DNA of 64,000 nt, from contig NZ_JOEK01000003.1 of the NCBI RefSeq assembly GCF_000719135.1, positions 310,001 to 374,000 of the forward strand. Direction: 5' to 3'. This DNA comes from Streptomyces avicenniae (GTDB lineage Bacteria; Actinomycetota; Actinomycetes; Streptomycetales; Streptomycetaceae). Both the position numbers and the translations under genes were made by a program. This document shows, in pieces, positions 9,972-19,096 of this stretch. The notes under the pieces are model-generated. The model ran no database searches, was not told the DNA's origin, and saw only the letters and a list, made by a program, of their open reading frames with translations. The stretch's first letter is position 1. Each line of letters opens with the position of its first letter.

Positions 9972-11327
9972 GTGCCCGATTCATCCCCCACGCCACTTCG
10001 CGTGGCCGTGCTGGCGGATTCCGACACCAGGTGGAAATGGGGCGCGCTCACGGCGCGCCGGATAGCCCCCGAGTCATCCGTCACCGGCTATGTCCTCCGT
10101 GGCCGAGCGACGCCCACGGAACGGCAGCTGGCCGAGACGGGAACCGATCTCGACACGCCCGTCGAGATCACCGCCGTCGATTTCCTCGCCGAGCTGGCCC
10201 GCCGCCGTACGCCCGAGGCGCCGCCCTACGACGTCCTCGTCCTCGCCTGCGTGGGCAACACCGTGCAGGCCATGCTGCACGGCCTCGCCCGCACCTGGCA
10301 CGGGACGGTACGGCGCACCGCCGTCGTCACCGGCTACGTCGGCGTCGTGTACGAGAACCTGACCAGCGGGCTGCTCGCGCGCCACGGCGCCGACCTCATC
10401 CTGGCCAACAGCCCGCACGACGCGCGCCGCTTCCGTGACCTCTTCCGGGGCGTGCGCGCGGACGGCGGGGCCGTCACCGAGTGCGCGCTGCCGTTCCTCG
10501 GCGGCGCCCCGTACGACCCCGACGCCGTCGCGCGCGGCGAGCGCCCCTACCGGGTGGTCTTCGCCGTCCAGCCGTCCGTGCCGTCCAGCCGCAAGGACCG
10601 CGCCTACCTGCTGGACCGCGCCATGGACCACGCGCGCCGCCACCCGGGCCGCGAGGTCGTGCTGAAGCTGCGCAGCAAGCCGGGCGAGCACACGACGCAC
10701 CTGGAGGAGCTGCCCTACCAGCGGCTCGCCGAGCGGGCGCGGGGCGAGCAGCCCCCCAACTTCCAGCTGGCCTACGGCAACATGGGCGAGGTCCTGGACG
10801 GCACGGACCTGCTGGTGACCGTCAGCTCGACCGCCGCGCTCGAATCGCTCCACCGCGCCATCCCGACGGCGATCCTCACCGACCTCGGGATACGCGAGCA
10901 GCTCGGCAACCACTACTTCGTCGGCTCGGGCTGCTTCGCCTCCTGGGACGAACTCGACGGCGGCGCCGTCCCCGTGCCCGACCGCGACTGGCTCGCCGAC
11001 CAGGGGCTGCGCGTCCCGACGGAGCACGCGTTCGCCACCGCGCGCGGACGCCTCGCCGGGCTGCTCGAACAGGCGGCGGAGGACGCGGGGCTCGCCCCGC
11101 TCGACCCCTACTACACGGTCCGCACCGCGCCCGGCTACCTGCCGGGCGCCCTCGCCCGCCACGGCCTGGACGCCAAGGGCGAGCCGCAGGGCGGCCCGCA
11201 GGCGACGGCGCAGACCACCGGCATGCGCGCCGCGTCACGGCGGCTGCTGCGCAAGACCGCGCGCGGCGCGTACCGCGCGGGCGCGCAGCGGGTGGCGCCG
11301 ATGATCCGCCGCTGGGGCCAGCTGTGA
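9972..11327 (+). CDS. Putative glycosyltransferase of the wall teichulosonic acid cluster
   Basis: This 451-residue protein has a Rossmann-type GT-B look, starting LRVAVLADSDTRWKWGALTARR. A C-terminal half carries VVFAVQPSVPSSRKDRAYLLDRA, EVVLKLRSKPGEH and DLLVTVSSTAALESLHRAIPTAI, the latter resembling the donor-binding region of retaining glycosyltransferases. I recall homologues (DUF6716 type) next to nonulosonic acid genes in S. coelicolor. The frame reaches TTG 9933, but GTG 9972 fits the promoter spacing. It likely adds or polymerises sugars in a wall glycopolymer; donor and acceptor are unknown. Confidence 0.72.
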   Translation: MPDSSPTPLRVAVLADSDTRWKWGALTARRIAPESSVTGYVLRGRATPTERQLAETGTDLDTPVEITAVDFLAELARRRTPEAPPYDVLVLACVGNTVQAMLHGLARTWHGTVRRTAVVTGYVGVVYENLTSGLLARHGADLILANSPHDARRFRDLFRGVRADGGAVTECALPFLGGAPYDPDAVARGERPYRVVFAVQPSVPSSRKDRAYLLDRAMDHARRHPGREVVLKLRSKPGEHTTHLEELPYQRLAERARGEQPPNFQLAYGNMGEVLDGTDLLVTVSSTAALESLHRAIPTAILTDLGIREQLGNHYFVGSGCFASWDELDGGAVPVPDRDWLADQGLRVPTEHAFATARGRLAGLLEQAAEDAGLAPLDPYYTVRTAPGYLPGALARHGLDAKGEPQGGPQATAQTTGMRAASRRLLRKTARGAYRAGAQRVAPMIRRWGQL

Positions 11328-11385
11328 CGGCGCCCCGCATCCGACCGGCCGACGTGTCTCCGATCGACGAGCAAAGGCATCACGC

Positions 11386-12627
11386 ATGAGCACTGTGCTG
11401 GCAGTGATCCCCGCACGCGGGGGTTCCAAGGGGGTGCCGGGCAAGAACCTGGCGCCGGTCGGCGACGCCTCGCTCGTCACACGCGCCGTCCGCGCGTGCC
11501 GCGCGGCGCGCCTGCTCACCTCCGTGGCCGTCTCCACCGACGACCCCGACATAGCCGCGGCGGCACGGGCCGCCGGCGCCGAGGTGATCGAACGCCCCCC
11601 GGCGATCGCCGGTGACACCGCCACCAGCGAGGCGGCCGTGCTGCACGCGCTGGACGGCTACGAGGAGCGGCACGGCGTGCGCGCCGACGTCGTCCTGCTG
11701 GTGCAGTGCACGAGCCCGTTCATCACGGCGGACGAGCTGGACGGCGTCACCGCCGCCGTGCTCGCCGGGGCGGACAGCGCGCTGACGGCGGCCCCGTTCC
11801 ACGGCTTCGTCTGGCGCGAGGCCGACACCGCCGGAGCCGACACCGACGCCGAGAAGGACGACGGCACCGGCGCGTACGGCGTGAACCACGACAAGGCCGT
11901 CCGCCCCCGCCGCCAGGACCGGCCGCAGGACCTGCTGGAGACCGGCGCCGCCTACGCGATGCGCGCCGACGGCTTCCGCGCCGCGCGCCACCGCTTCTTC
12001 GGCCGCACCGACCTCGTGCGCACCGACCCGGCCCGCGTGCTGGAGATCGACGACCCGCACGACCTCGCCCGCGCCCGCGCGCTCGCCCCGCTGCTGGACG
12101 GCGACGCCCCTGAGCTGCCCGCGGGGCCTTTCCCCGGCTACCTGCCGACCCGCGCCGACATCGACGCGGTCGTGCTCGACTTCGACGGCACCCAGACGGA
12201 CGACCGGGTGTTCGTCGATTCCGATGGACGCGAGACCGTCTCCGTGCACCGCGGTGACGGCCTCGGCATCGCCGCCCTGCGCCGGGCGGGGCTGCCGCTG
12301 CTGATCCTGTCCACGGAGGAGAACCCGGTCGTCGCCGCGCGGGCGCGCAAGCTGCGCATCCCCGTCCTGCACGGCATCGACCGCAAGGACCTCGCCCTCA
12401 AGCAGTGGTGCGAGGAGCACGACATCGCGCCGGAGCGCGTGCTCTACGCGGGCAACGACGTGAACGACCTGCCCTGTTTCGGCCTCGTCGGCTGGCCGGT
12501 GGCCGTCGCCAGCGCCCATGACGTGGTCCGCGGAGCCGCTCGCGCGGTCACCTCCGCGGCCGGTGGCGCGGGCGCGATCCGCGAGATCGCCTCGTGGATT
12601 CTCGGAAAGGAACTGACCTCATCATGA
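11386..12627 (+). CDS. neuA-like: Fused CMP-nonulosonate cytidylyltransferase and HAD phosphatase
   Basis: This is a two-domain protein of 413 residues. Residues 1-235 form a NeuA/KdsB-like cytidylyltransferase with the nucleotide-binding IPARGGSKGVPGKNL and the later LLVQCTSPF. Residues 255-410 form a KdsC-like HAD phosphatase with nucleophile motif VVLDFDGTQTD, then LILSTEENPV, a lysine in RKDLAL and YAGNDVNDLPC. The pair suggests that a nonulosonic acid 9-phosphate is dephosphorylated and the free acid is activated to CMP-sugar. The C-terminal ATGA overlaps neuB, so the two are translationally coupled. The substrate may be Kdn, as reported for S. coelicolor wall polymer. Confidence 0.85.
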   Translation: MSTVLAVIPARGGSKGVPGKNLAPVGDASLVTRAVRACRAARLLTSVAVSTDDPDIAAAARAAGAEVIERPPAIAGDTATSEAAVLHALDGYEERHGVRADVVLLVQCTSPFITADELDGVTAAVLAGADSALTAAPFHGFVWREADTAGADTDAEKDDGTGAYGVNHDKAVRPRRQDRPQDLLETGAAYAMRADGFRAARHRFFGRTDLVRTDPARVLEIDDPHDLARARALAPLLDGDAPELPAGPFPGYLPTRADIDAVVLDFDGTQTDDRVFVDSDGRETVSVHRGDGLGIAALRRAGLPLLILSTEENPVVAARARKLRIPVLHGIDRKDLALKQWCEEHDIAPERVLYAGNDVNDLPCFGLVGWPVAVASAHDVVRGAARAVTSAAGGAGAIREIASWILGKELTSS

Positions 12628-13559
12628 CTTCTGGCAACGAGCGCCTGCGCAGCTTCGGCGACCGCGTCGTGGGTCCCGGCCGTCCCGTCTACGTCACGGG
12701 CGAGATCGGGATCAACCACAACGGTGACCTGGAGAACGCCTTCGCGCTCATCGACGCGGCCGTCGAGGCGGGCTGCGACGCCGTGAAGTTCCAGAAGCGG
12801 ACGCCGGAGATCTGCACGCCGCGCGACCAGTGGGACATCGAGCGGGACACCCCCTGGGGCCGGATGACGTACATCGACTACCGGCACCGCGTCGAGTTCG
12901 GCGAGGAGGACTACCGCGCGATCGACGCCTACTGCGCGAAGCGCGGCATCCACTGGTTCGCGTCGCCGTGGGACACCGAGGCCGTCGCGTTCCTGGAGAA
13001 GTTCGACCTGCCCGCCCACAAGGTGGCCTCCGCCTCCCTGACCGACGACGAGCTGCTGCGCTCCCTGCGCGCCACCGGCCGTACCGTCATCCTCTCGACG
13101 GGCATGTCCACGCCGAAGCAGATCCGGCACGCCGTCGAGGTCCTGGGCAGCGAGAACATCCTGCTCTGCCACGCGACCAGCACCTACCCGGCGAAGGCCG
13201 AGGAGCTGAACCTGCGCGTCATCCACACGCTCCAGGCGGAGTACCCGAACGTCCCGATCGGCTACTCGGGCCACGAGACGGGCCTCCAGACGACGCTGGC
13301 CGCCGTCGCGCTCGGCGCGGTCTTCGTCGAGCGGCACATCACCCTCGACCGCGCCATGTGGGGCTCTGACCAGGCCGCGTCCGTCGAGCCGCAGGGCCTC
13401 CAGCGGCTGGTCCGCGACATCCGGATCATCCAGGAGTCGCTGGGCGACGGCGTGAAGAAGGTCTACGACAGCGAGCTGGGCCCGATGAAGAAGCTGCGCC
13501 GCGTCCAGGGCGTCGTCGCCGAGGGCGAGCAGGCGGAGCGCGAGCCCGCCAACGCCTGA
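12624..13559 (+). CDS. neuB-like: NeuB-like nonulosonic acid synthase (sialate/Kdn synthase family)
   Basis: The enzyme condenses phosphoenolpyruvate with a hexose or hexosamine (or its 6-phosphate) to give a nine-carbon keto acid. Typical barrel motifs are GEIGINHNGDLENAF, CDAVKFQKRTPE, STGMSTPKQIRHAVE, LCHATSTYPAKAEELNL, IGYSGHETG and FVERHITLDRAMWGSDQAAS. At 311 residues it ends where ordinary NeuB proteins begin their C-terminal SAF (antifreeze-like) domain, which is absent. ATG 12624 overlaps the preceding stop; the upstream in-frame ATG at 12594 lies inside that gene. Confidence 0.88.
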   Translation: MTSGNERLRSFGDRVVGPGRPVYVTGEIGINHNGDLENAFALIDAAVEAGCDAVKFQKRTPEICTPRDQWDIERDTPWGRMTYIDYRHRVEFGEEDYRAIDAYCAKRGIHWFASPWDTEAVAFLEKFDLPAHKVASASLTDDELLRSLRATGRTVILSTGMSTPKQIRHAVEVLGSENILLCHATSTYPAKAEELNLRVIHTLQAEYPNVPIGYSGHETGLQTTLAAVALGAVFVERHITLDRAMWGSDQAASVEPQGLQRLVRDIRIIQESLGDGVKKVYDSELGPMKKLRRVQGVVAEGEQAEREPANA

Positions 13560-13616
13560 GCCGCCGTCCGGCCAGGACGGCGCGGGAACAAGGGAGATGG
13601 GGACGGTGAGGACCGC

Positions 13617-14669
13617 ATGAGTGAGCAGTGCGAGCAGACCCTGGCGTTCGCCGAGAGCCCGGTGCAACTGCTGAACACGGTGGAGTGGGCCCATGCCACG
13701 CTGCCCCCGGGCACCGGCATCACGATAGCGATCCTCCCGCCCCACGACCCCACGAGCCGGGGCCAGTTGCGCCGCATGGCGCAGCTCGCGCGCGACGCGG
13801 GGCACCGCGTCCTGTGGCGGGAGGCCAGGGGCGGCGCCGTCGCGCCGTCCAAGGCGCTCGCCGCCCTGGCGGGGCCGCTGCGCAGGGCACGGCGCCTCGT
13901 CGTCGGCGACCCGTTCTCGCGTTATCTGCAACTGCTGCTGTCCATGGCGGGCGACAGCGACATCGTCGTCGTGGACGACGGCACGGCCACGATGGAGTTC
14001 ACGGCCCAACTGTCCCGCGGCGAACGGCTGGTGCGCTGGCACCGGCCGCGCGCGCGGGGCGCCGCCTCGCTGCTGTTCTCCCCGGTCGCACGCCGCGCGG
14101 TGCGGCGCCTGCGGCCCGTCCCCGGGCGCCGCGTCGAGGTGTTCACGGCCATGGCGGTGCCGCCGCTCGACGGCGCCACCGTCACCGACAACACGTTCGC
14201 CTGGACGCGCGCCACCTTCGGGCCGCCCCGGCTGACCGGCGGCGCCGACCTCGTGGGCACCTCGCTCGTCGAGACGGGCGTCCTGGACGCGGACCGCTAC
14301 GTCGCCGCCGTCGCCCGGCTCGCCACCGACCAGGGCGTGACGCGCTACTTCGCGCACCGCAAGGAGAGCCAGGAGAAGCTGCACCGGCTCACCCGCGAGG
14401 CGGGCGTCGAGATCGTGCGCCCCGACTTCCCGCTCGAACTCGTCGCGCGCCGCGGCCCGATCGGCAGCCGCATCCTCAGCTTCCCCTCGACCGTCGTGCA
14501 CACGCTGCCGCGCGTGCTCGCCGGGACGGGCAGCGAGGTCGTCGTCTGCGACATAGACCGCAGCTGGTACACGGAGGGCGTGACGGAACGCGCCTCCGGG
14601 TTCCTGGCGGACGTCACCAGCACGGCGCTCGGCGCCCACGGCCTGACGTCCCTCCCCGCCCGCCCGTAG
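13617..14669 (+). CDS. Polysialyltransferase-like glycosyltransferase
   Basis: This 350-residue protein begins TLAFAESPVQLLNTVEWAH, the start typical of the bacterial alpha-2,8-polysialyltransferase family. It also carries VVVDDGTATMEF and a late YFAHRKESQEKLHRL segment containing the HxxKE-type motif that binds CMP-donor in related enzymes, then SFPSTVVHTLPRVL. The most likely job is to transfer a nonulosonic acid from CMP to the growing wall polymer. It follows neuB after 57 bases, with a GGGAGATGGGGA ribosome-binding region upstream of the ATG. No signal peptide is seen, so it acts in the cytoplasm or at the inner membrane face. Confidence 0.75.
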   Translation: MSEQCEQTLAFAESPVQLLNTVEWAHATLPPGTGITIAILPPHDPTSRGQLRRMAQLARDAGHRVLWREARGGAVAPSKALAALAGPLRRARRLVVGDPFSRYLQLLLSMAGDSDIVVVDDGTATMEFTAQLSRGERLVRWHRPRARGAASLLFSPVARRAVRRLRPVPGRRVEVFTAMAVPPLDGATVTDNTFAWTRATFGPPRLTGGADLVGTSLVETGVLDADRYVAAVARLATDQGVTRYFAHRKESQEKLHRLTREAGVEIVRPDFPLELVARRGPIGSRILSFPSTVVHTLPRVLAGTGSEVVVCDIDRSWYTEGVTERASGFLADVTSTALGAHGLTSLPARP

Positions 14670-14811
14670 CAGGGGCCACGCCCGCCCCGCCGTCCGCGAT
14701 GTGGACAAAGAAAGCAGTCATACCCAGTCGATTGCGGGCTTATGCGGCCGGAGACTAAGTCCGTCGTATGAACTTTCCATGATCATCCAGCACTTGGCCC
14801 CTGATCGGCGT

Positions 14812-14827
14812 TAATCTCGGTCGGGTG
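14812..14827 (+). promoter_or_regulatory. Putative -10 element and leaderless start of the M20 hydrolase gene
   Basis: TAATCT at 14812-14817 is followed 7 bases later by GTG 14825 without a ribosome binding site. The 155-base region before it holds no other gene. Confidence 0.4.
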
Positions 14828-16036
14828 AGTGATCTGCTGTCCCCGGAGTCCACGCCGATCCTGCCCCTGGACGACCGCCTGCGCGCCGAGCTGATCGCGT
14901 TCCGCCGCGATCTGCACATGCACCCCGAGCTGGGCAACCAGGAGGTCCGCACCACCGCCGCCGTCGCGGCGCGCCTCGCACGCGCCGGGCTCGCCCCCCG
15001 CGTGCTCGACGGCGGCACGGGCCTGATCTGCGACGTACGCGCCCCCGGGCAGGACGGGCCGCTCCTCGCGCTGCGCGCCGACCTCGACGCGCTGCCGATC
15101 CCCGACACCAAGACGGTGCCCTACCGCTCCACCGTGCCCGACCGCGCCCACGCCTGCGGCCACGACGTGCACACCACCGTCGTCCTCGGCGCGGGCCTGG
15201 TGCTGGCCGAGGCGGCGGCCACCGGCCGTCTGACGCGCCCCGTGCGGCTGCTCTTCCAGCCGGCCGAGGAGGTGCTGCCCGGCGGCGCGCAGGACGCGAT
15301 CGCCGCCGGTGTCCTCGACGGCGTGGACCAGATCCTCGCGCTGCACTGCGACCCCAAGGTGGACGCCGGACGCATCGGCGCCCGCGTCGGCGCGATCACG
15401 TCCGCCTGCGACCGCATCGAGATCACGCTCGCCGGGCCCGGCGGCCACACCGCGCGCCCGCACCTGACGACCGACCTCGTCACCGCAGCCGCCAAGGTCG
15501 CCACCGAGGTCCCCGCGCTGCTGGCCCGCCGCGTGGACACCCGCGCCGGGATGGCCGTCACGTGGGGGCGCCTCACCACCGGCCACGCGCCCAACGTCAT
15601 CCCGCAGACCGCCGAACTGTCCGGCACCATGCGCTGCCTCGACCTGGCCGCCTGGCGCGCCGCGCCCGACCTGGTGCACGCCGCCGTGGACGAGGTCGCC
15701 GCGCTCTACCGGGCCAAGTCCGAGATCCAGTACATCCGGGGCGTCCCGCCGGTCGTCAACGACGCCGCGTCCACCGCGCTGCTCGTGGAGGCGATGACGC
15801 TGCGCTTCGGCGCCGCCGCCGTCGAGGAGACGGAACAGAGCCTCGGCGGGGAGGACTTCTCCTGGTACCTCGAACACGTCCCGGGCGCGATGGCGCGGCT
15901 CGGCGTGCGGCCCCCGGCCGTGCCAGGCGTCCCGCGTCCGGCCGCCAAGGACATTCACCAAGGCGATTTCGACGTGGACGAACGCGCCCTCGCGGTCGGC
16001 GTTGACCTCCTGACCACGGCGGCGCTGCTGGGCTGA
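14825..16036 (+). CDS. M20 family metallopeptidase / N-acyl-amino acid amidohydrolase
   Basis: This 403-residue di-metal hydrolase of the aminoacylase/carboxypeptidase Ss1 group cleaves an N-acyl or peptide amide. Metal and catalytic motifs are present: FRRDLHMHPELG, LALRADLDALP, HACGHDVHTT, LLFQPAEEVLPGG, LALHCDP, and the C-terminal GGEDFSWYLEHVPGAMARLG. A dimerisation domain with the GPGGHTARPH histidine is in the middle (about 190-300). It is transcribed alone between the glycopolymer and nucleoside operons. The substrate is unknown. Confidence 0.9.
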   Translation: MSDLLSPESTPILPLDDRLRAELIAFRRDLHMHPELGNQEVRTTAAVAARLARAGLAPRVLDGGTGLICDVRAPGQDGPLLALRADLDALPIPDTKTVPYRSTVPDRAHACGHDVHTTVVLGAGLVLAEAAATGRLTRPVRLLFQPAEEVLPGGAQDAIAAGVLDGVDQILALHCDPKVDAGRIGARVGAITSACDRIEITLAGPGGHTARPHLTTDLVTAAAKVATEVPALLARRVDTRAGMAVTWGRLTTGHAPNVIPQTAELSGTMRCLDLAAWRAAPDLVHAAVDEVAALYRAKSEIQYIRGVPPVVNDAASTALLVEAMTLRFGAAAVEETEQSLGGEDFSWYLEHVPGAMARLGVRPPAVPGVPRPAAKDIHQGDFDVDERALAVGVDLLTTAALLG

Positions 16037-16128
16037 GGTGGCGGCCGGGCCGCCGCCCGGCCGTGTTGCGGACGTATTTCGTTAACACCGATCTGATAAC
16101 GGGAAGAGCTTCCCTCTTCCCCCTTCAT

Positions 16129-16150
16129 CTACGCGCGTTACGATCTGCCG
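16129..16150 (+). promoter_or_regulatory. Nucleoside-type operator overlapping a -10 element
   Basis: CTACGCGCGTTA at 16129-16140 is a near copy (10 of 12) of CTACGCGCGTAG found at the adenosine deaminase and deoC promoters. A strong Streptomyces-type -10, TACGAT (16139-16144), overlaps its right end. The transcript should start near 16151 and leave a leader of about 45 bases that carries GAAGGGA before TTG 16195. Confidence 0.65.
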
Positions 16151-16194
16151 CAACGGCGCCGTAAGAGGCGCTTTCGACCGAAGGGAACGTCCTC

Positions 16195-17271
16195 TTGCGC
16201 CGCGTATCACGGCTTTCGGCCACGATCGCCCTCACCGCAGCACTCGCCTTCACCGCCACCGCCTGCGGCGAGAGCTCCACCGATTCCAACGGCAACGGCG
16301 GCGGCAGCTCCAGCGGTGGCAGCAACGGTGGCGACAGCAACGAGTCGGCCGGTGTCGGCATCGCCTTCGACGTCGGCGGCCGTGACGACCACTCCTTCAA
16401 CGAGTCGGCCGCGACCGGCGGCGACCGCGCCGAGGAGGAGCTGGGCGTCAGCATCGACTACCAGACCGCCCGCAACGGCGAGACGCATGACGACCGCGTG
16501 CAGCGCCTGACCGCCATGGCCCAGGCCGGTTACAACCCGGTCATCGGCGTCGGCTTCCTCTACAACGACTCCATCGCCGAGGTCGCCGCGCAGTTCCCCG
16601 ACATCACCTTCGGCGTCGTGGACTCCGCCCCCGAGGGCGACAACGTCTACGGCATGACGTTCGCCGAGCACGAGGGCTCCTACCTCGCCGGTGTCGCCGC
16701 CGCCCTCACGACCGAGACCGGCCAGGTCGGCTTCATCGGCGGTGTCGAGAACCCGCTGATCCAGAAGTTCGAGGCCGGCTTCGTCCAGGGTGTCGAGGCG
16801 ACCAACCCCGACGTCGAGGTGGACGTCCGCTACCTCTACCGCGACGACGACCGCGGCTTCAACGACCCGGCGCGCGCCGCCGAGACGGCCGACGCGATCC
16901 TCGGCGACGGCGCCGACATCGTCTACACCGCCGCCGGTTCCTCCGGCACCGGCGCCATCGAGACGGTGGCCGGTGTGGACGGCGCCTGGGCGATCGGCGT
17001 GGACTCCGACCAGTGGGCGCAGCCCGGCCTGGCCGAGTACCAGGACAGCATCCTCACCTCGGTCGTGAAGAGCGTGGACGTCGCCGTCTTCGACCTGATC
17101 GAGTCGGTCGAGAACGGTGAGACGCCCTCCGGTGTCCACAGCTACACCCTCGCCGAGGGCGGTGTCTCGCTGGCCACCTCGGGCGGCTTCATCGACGACA
17201 TCTCCGCGGAGATCCAGGCCGCCACCGACGGCATCGTCAACGGCGAGATCACGGTCAGCGACACCCCGTAA
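16195..17271 (+). CDS. BMP family nucleoside-binding lipoprotein
   Basis: This is a periplasmic-type binding protein of the BmpA/PnrA family, 358 residues, expected to capture nucleosides for the ABC transporter that follows. A signal peptide with lipobox (LAFTATAC, cysteine near residue 24) leads to a Ser/Gly/Asn linker. The mature domain shows VGIAFDVGGRDDHSFNESA, EHEGSYLAGVAAAL, GFIGGVENPLIQKFEAGF and YTAAGSSGTGAIE, all typical of the family. The start codon is a rare TTG with a good upstream GAAGGGA. A hairpin after the stop separates it from the ATPase gene and may favour higher expression of this component. Confidence 0.93.
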   Translation: MRRVSRLSATIALTAALAFTATACGESSTDSNGNGGGSSSGGSNGGDSNESAGVGIAFDVGGRDDHSFNESAATGGDRAEEELGVSIDYQTARNGETHDDRVQRLTAMAQAGYNPVIGVGFLYNDSIAEVAAQFPDITFGVVDSAPEGDNVYGMTFAEHEGSYLAGVAAALTTETGQVGFIGGVENPLIQKFEAGFVQGVEATNPDVEVDVRYLYRDDDRGFNDPARAAETADAILGDGADIVYTAAGSSGTGAIETVAGVDGAWAIGVDSDQWAQPGLAEYQDSILTSVVKSVDVAVFDLIESVENGETPSGVHSYTLAEGGVSLATSGGFIDDISAEIQAATDGIVNGEITVSDTP

Positions 17272-17283
17272 CCGCCGCGGCCA

Positions 17284-17332
17284 CGCCGCCGGTCGTCCGT
17301 CCCCGCGCCCCGGGGGCGGGCGATCGGCGGCG
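17284..17332 (+). terminator. Attenuating hairpin between binding-protein and ATPase genes
   Basis: CGCCGCCGGTCG (17284-17295) pairs with CGATCGGCGGCG (17321-17332), 12 pairs with one G-U, and an inner CCCGC/GGGCGGG extends the stem. Placed inside an operon after the binding protein, such a stem usually reduces downstream expression or protects the upstream mRNA. Confidence 0.6.
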
Positions 17333-17350
17333 CAGCTACGCGGGTAGAGG

Positions 17351-19096
17351 GTGAGCGTGCCCCGAACCGGTACCACCGGACCTCCGGCGCGGTACGGTCT
17401 GCCACGAGCAGGACCGGCCGACGACGTCCCCGTCCGAGGAGAGTGCGACATCCCAGCATCGAGCAGCAGCGCGGTCGAACTGCGCGGCATCACGAAACGC
17501 TTCCCCGGCGTCGTCGCGAACCACGACATCGACATCACCGTCCGGCGCGGCACCGTGCACGCCCTGGTCGGCGAGAACGGCGCGGGCAAGTCCACGCTGA
17601 TGAAGATCCTCTACGGCATGCAGCGGCCGGACGAGGGCACCATCGCCGTCGAGGGCGAGCAGGTCTCCTTCCGCTCCCCGGCGGACGCGATAGCCAGGGG
17701 CATCGGCATGGTGCACCAGCACTTCATGCTCGCCGACAACCTCACGGTGCTGGAGAACGTCGTCCTCGGCGCGGAGAAGGCGTACGGCATCGGCGCCCGC
17801 GCCCGCGCGCGCATCACCGAGCTGTCCGAGGCGTACGGCCTCGCGGTCCGCCCCGACGCCCTGGTCGAGGACATCGGCGTCGCCGACCGGCAGCGCGTCG
17901 AGATCCTGAAGGTCCTCTACCGCGGCGCCCGCACGCTCATCCTGGACGAGCCGACGGCCGTCCTCGTCCCGCACGAGGTGGACGCGCTCTTCGGGAACCT
18001 GCGGGAGCTGACCGCCGAGGGCCTGACCGTGCTGTTCATCTCGCACAAGCTCGGCGAGGTCCTGTCCGTCGCCGACGACATCACGGTCATCCGGCGCGGC
18101 ACCACGGTCGCGACCGTCGTGCCCCGGGAGACGAACCCGAAGGCGCTGGCCGAGCTGATGGTCGGCTCGGAACTGCCGGTCCCCGAGACCCGCGAGTCCA
18201 CCGTCACCGACGAGCCCGTGCTGACCGTCGCCGGGCTGCACCTGACGGGCCTCGACGCGGACGGCGTCGCGCGCGACCTGCTGACCGGCATCGACCTCAC
18301 GATCCACCGCGGCGAGGTCCTCGGCATCGCCGGGGTCGAGGGCAACGGCCAGGCGGAGCTGGTCGAGGCGATCATGGGCATCCGCGTCCCGGACAGCGGC
18401 GTGATCACGCTGGACGGCGCCGACGTCTCGCAGGCCCCGACACGCGCCCGCCGCGTCGCCGGGATCGGGTACGTCCCCGAGGACCGGCACCGGCACGGCC
18501 TGCTGCTCGAAGCCCCGCTGTGGGAGAACCGGATGCTCGGCCATGTCACCGAGCGGCCCAGCAGCAAGGGCCCCTGGCTCACCGCCCGCGACGCCCGCGC
18601 CGACACGCGCCGGATCGTCGAGGAGTACGACGTCCGCACGCCAGGCATCGAGGTGACGGCCGGCTCGCTGTCCGGCGGCAACCAGCAGAAGCTGATCGTC
18701 GGCCGCGAGATGAGCCACCACCCCAAGGTCCTGATCGCCGCGCACCCGACGCGCGGCGTGGACGTCGGCGCGCAGGCGCAGATCTGGGACCAGATCAGGC
18801 GCGCGCGCCGCGAGGGCCTGGCCGTCCTGCTGATCTCCGCCGACCTCGACGAGCTGATCGGCCTGTCCGACAGCCTCCGCGTGATGTACCGCGGGCGGCT
18901 GGTGGCCGACGCCGACCCGGCGACGATCACGCCCGAGGAACTGGGCACGGCCATGACCGGCGCCGCCTCCGGGCACCTGGAGCACGGCGAGGTCCCCGCG
19001 GCGCCCGCGGCCCCCGCCGTCCCCGCGCAGGCGGCCCCGCCCGCGCCCGACGACGCCGCCCCGACCCCCGAGGCCCAGAAGGAGGGCGACCGGTGA
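17351..19096 (+). CDS. Nucleoside ABC transporter ATP-binding protein (two ATPase domains)
   Basis: This tandem-domain ATPase of the RbsA/YufO/NupA type drives the two permeases that follow. Domain 1 has Walker A GENGAGKS, HQHFMLADNLTVLENV and LDEPTAVL. Domain 2 has the usual degenerate GVEGNGQAELVEA, a clear LSGGNQQKLIVGRE signature and HPTRGVDVG. The C-terminus is an Ala/Pro-rich tail. The start is uncertain. The frame opens at GTG 17351, but a TACGGT -10-like element lies inside that stretch and the good ribosome site GAGGAG (17436-17441) points to ATC at 17450, with homology starting just after (AVELRGITKRFPGVVANHD). Its stop overlaps the next start (GTGA). Confidence 0.92.
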   Translation: MSVPRTGTTGPPARYGLPRAGPADDVPVRGECDIPASSSSAVELRGITKRFPGVVANHDIDITVRRGTVHALVGENGAGKSTLMKILYGMQRPDEGTIAVEGEQVSFRSPADAIARGIGMVHQHFMLADNLTVLENVVLGAEKAYGIGARARARITELSEAYGLAVRPDALVEDIGVADRQRVEILKVLYRGARTLILDEPTAVLVPHEVDALFGNLRELTAEGLTVLFISHKLGEVLSVADDITVIRRGTTVATVVPRETNPKALAELMVGSELPVPETRESTVTDEPVLTVAGLHLTGLDADGVARDLLTGIDLTIHRGEVLGIAGVEGNGQAELVEAIMGIRVPDSGVITLDGADVSQAPTRARRVAGIGYVPEDRHRHGLLLEAPLWENRMLGHVTERPSSKGPWLTARDARADTRRIVEEYDVRTPGIEVTAGSLSGGNQQKLIVGREMSHHPKVLIAAHPTRGVDVGAQAQIWDQIRRARREGLAVLLISADLDELIGLSDSLRVMYRGRLVADADPATITPEELGTAMTGAASGHLEHGEVPAAPAAPAVPAQAAPPAPDDAAPTPEAQKEGDR

